The translations under genes were made by a program, and so were the position numbers. A DNA stretch of 23,626 nt, taken from Andalucia godoyi (taxonomy: Eukaryota > Discoba > Jakobea > Jakobida > Andaluciidae). Position 1 is the first letter of the stretch, and the number at the start of each line of letters is the position of its first letter. The stretch is from the NCBI GenBank assembly GCA_009859145.1, contig VRVR01000012.1:382917-406542 (forward strand), in the 5' to 3' direction. This document shows, piece after piece, positions 22,942 to 23,626 of the stretch. The notes beneath the pieces were generated by a model. That model ran no database searches. It saw nothing but the letters and a program-made list of their open reading frames with translations, and was not told the origin of the DNA.

Positions 22942-23626
22942 ATGGAGTCAAAAGATGAAGTTCTTTTCTCTCCTTCTTCAATTTTTAATAAAGGAACTGA
23001 TCACACATTGGAAACACACGTCCAGGAATGAAGAAGACCACGGAAACCTTGGCACGAGAGAGCCCAGACTCAAAATCGTCGCACGAAATCGAGAGCAATG
23101 CGGCACAATACCCACAAGCAAATGCAGCCGGACCCGCCCGGGAGCTCTCAGAGAACCGCGCCATATTTTCAACTTCAGCGTGGAAAGACGTGTGACGTGT
23201 GCCGTGGACCTTTTGCGGGTGCTGAAAACGAGCTTTTTCAAGAAAGAAGAGCTTCTGAGGCTTTTCCAGTCCGCCAGCCATTAACTGAGGTGTATGACAA
23301 TTGTGTTCGTGTACCTTCACTGAGGCGACGAGACGTGCAGGCTGTGGCATCTGCTTCATCTAGCGCGAGTGTTCCAAACCAGATTGCGAAACGCATCATG
23401 CCAGACGATGAAAAGGTGATTCCCATTTCCCACACGGATGTGGCAGCTATTCCAGAACTGCAGGGGCTTCAAATGAACCAACTCACATCGAGGAAGCGGC
23501 TTTCGCTGGATGCTGCAAAGGAAGTTCGGGAAATGAAAAGAGCGCGGAAGCCCAAAACAGCGAACGCTGACGATGCAAGCAGCTGTGCGAGAGCATAGCG
23601 AAGGCAGCTCTTGCAGAGCATCAGCG
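22942..23626 (+). pseudogene. Frame-broken coding remnant running off the window (possible zinc-finger protein)
   Basis: Protein-like sequence alternates between two + frames. MESKDEVLFSPSSIFNKG (22942-23031) ends in TGA overlapping the ATG of MKKTTETLARESPDSKSS (23028-23195), which ends ...STSAWKDV. The first frame then resumes with TCDVCRGPFAGAENELF (from about 23191) to a TAG at 23596-23598, and the second resumes with KQLCESIAKAALAEHQ (23577 to edge). SAWKDV followed by CDVC recalls the W-x-F...CxxC spacing of a BED-type finger, but the match is weak. The remnant lies in the same orientation as the hAT fragment. It could be the start of another element copy. No family is assigned. Confidence 0.4.

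Overview
This window is nuclear DNA of a unicellular eukaryote, almost certainly a flagellated, aerobic protist. It encodes a complex I subunit with a presequence-like N-terminus, a mitochondrial-type DnaJ, an Oxa1/Cox18-type insertase, ER proteins with signal or retention-type ends, an alpha-tubulin acetyltransferase, a ciliary transition-zone protein and a Commander subunit. There is also a Pol III-type tRNA gene with an oligo-T terminator and at least one convincing spliceosomal intron. The lineage cannot be fixed from sequence alone. The genome is compact and intron-poor: most genes are single uninterrupted reading frames separated by 0.1-0.9 kb.

Layout, left to right: Ctr copper transporter (+, 415-957); ornithine aminotransferase (-, 1266-2594) with a probable 5'UTR intron; tRNA-Trp(CCA) (+, 3011-3083); ELO fatty-acid elongase (-, 3382-4365); Oxa1/Cox18 insertase (+, 5268/5606-6394) with an unresolved frame break at its 5' end; SDF2-like MIR protein (-, 6496-7146); geranylgeranyl diphosphate synthase (+, 7550-8623) with a 132-nt stop-free intron; TMEM17-like transition-zone protein (-, 9313-9942); a cystathionine-beta-synthase/cysteine-synthase-fold protein lacking the PLP lysine (-, 10536-11903 or 12113); mitochondrial DnaJ (+, 12327-13634); alpha-tubulin acetyltransferase (-, 13804-14907); an unrecognised protein ending in a textbook PCNA-binding PIP box (+, 15309-16130); NDUFV2 (-, 16341-17138); CCDC22 (-, 17457-19100); a DUF302 protein (-, 19881-20288).

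From about 20,640 to the right edge the character changes. There are homopolymer and trinucleotide tracts, frameshifted coding remnants with AT-hook and coiled-coil features, a stop-interrupted hAT transposase C-terminus (21,701-22,484) and another frame-broken coding remnant running off the end. This is a decayed mobile-element region.

The genes do not form one pathway. Four serve the mitochondrion (OAT, insertase, DnaJ, NDUFV2), two the flagellum (ATAT1, TMEM17), and several the secretory or membrane system (ELO, SDF2, GGPPS, CTR, CCDC22). Strands alternate almost perfectly, giving divergent promoter pairs and convergent 3' ends. The strongest novelty candidates are the PLP-lysine-less CBS-fold protein, the PIP-box protein, the bacterial-looking tRNA-Trp, and a pair of dispersed copies of a two-hairpin element.
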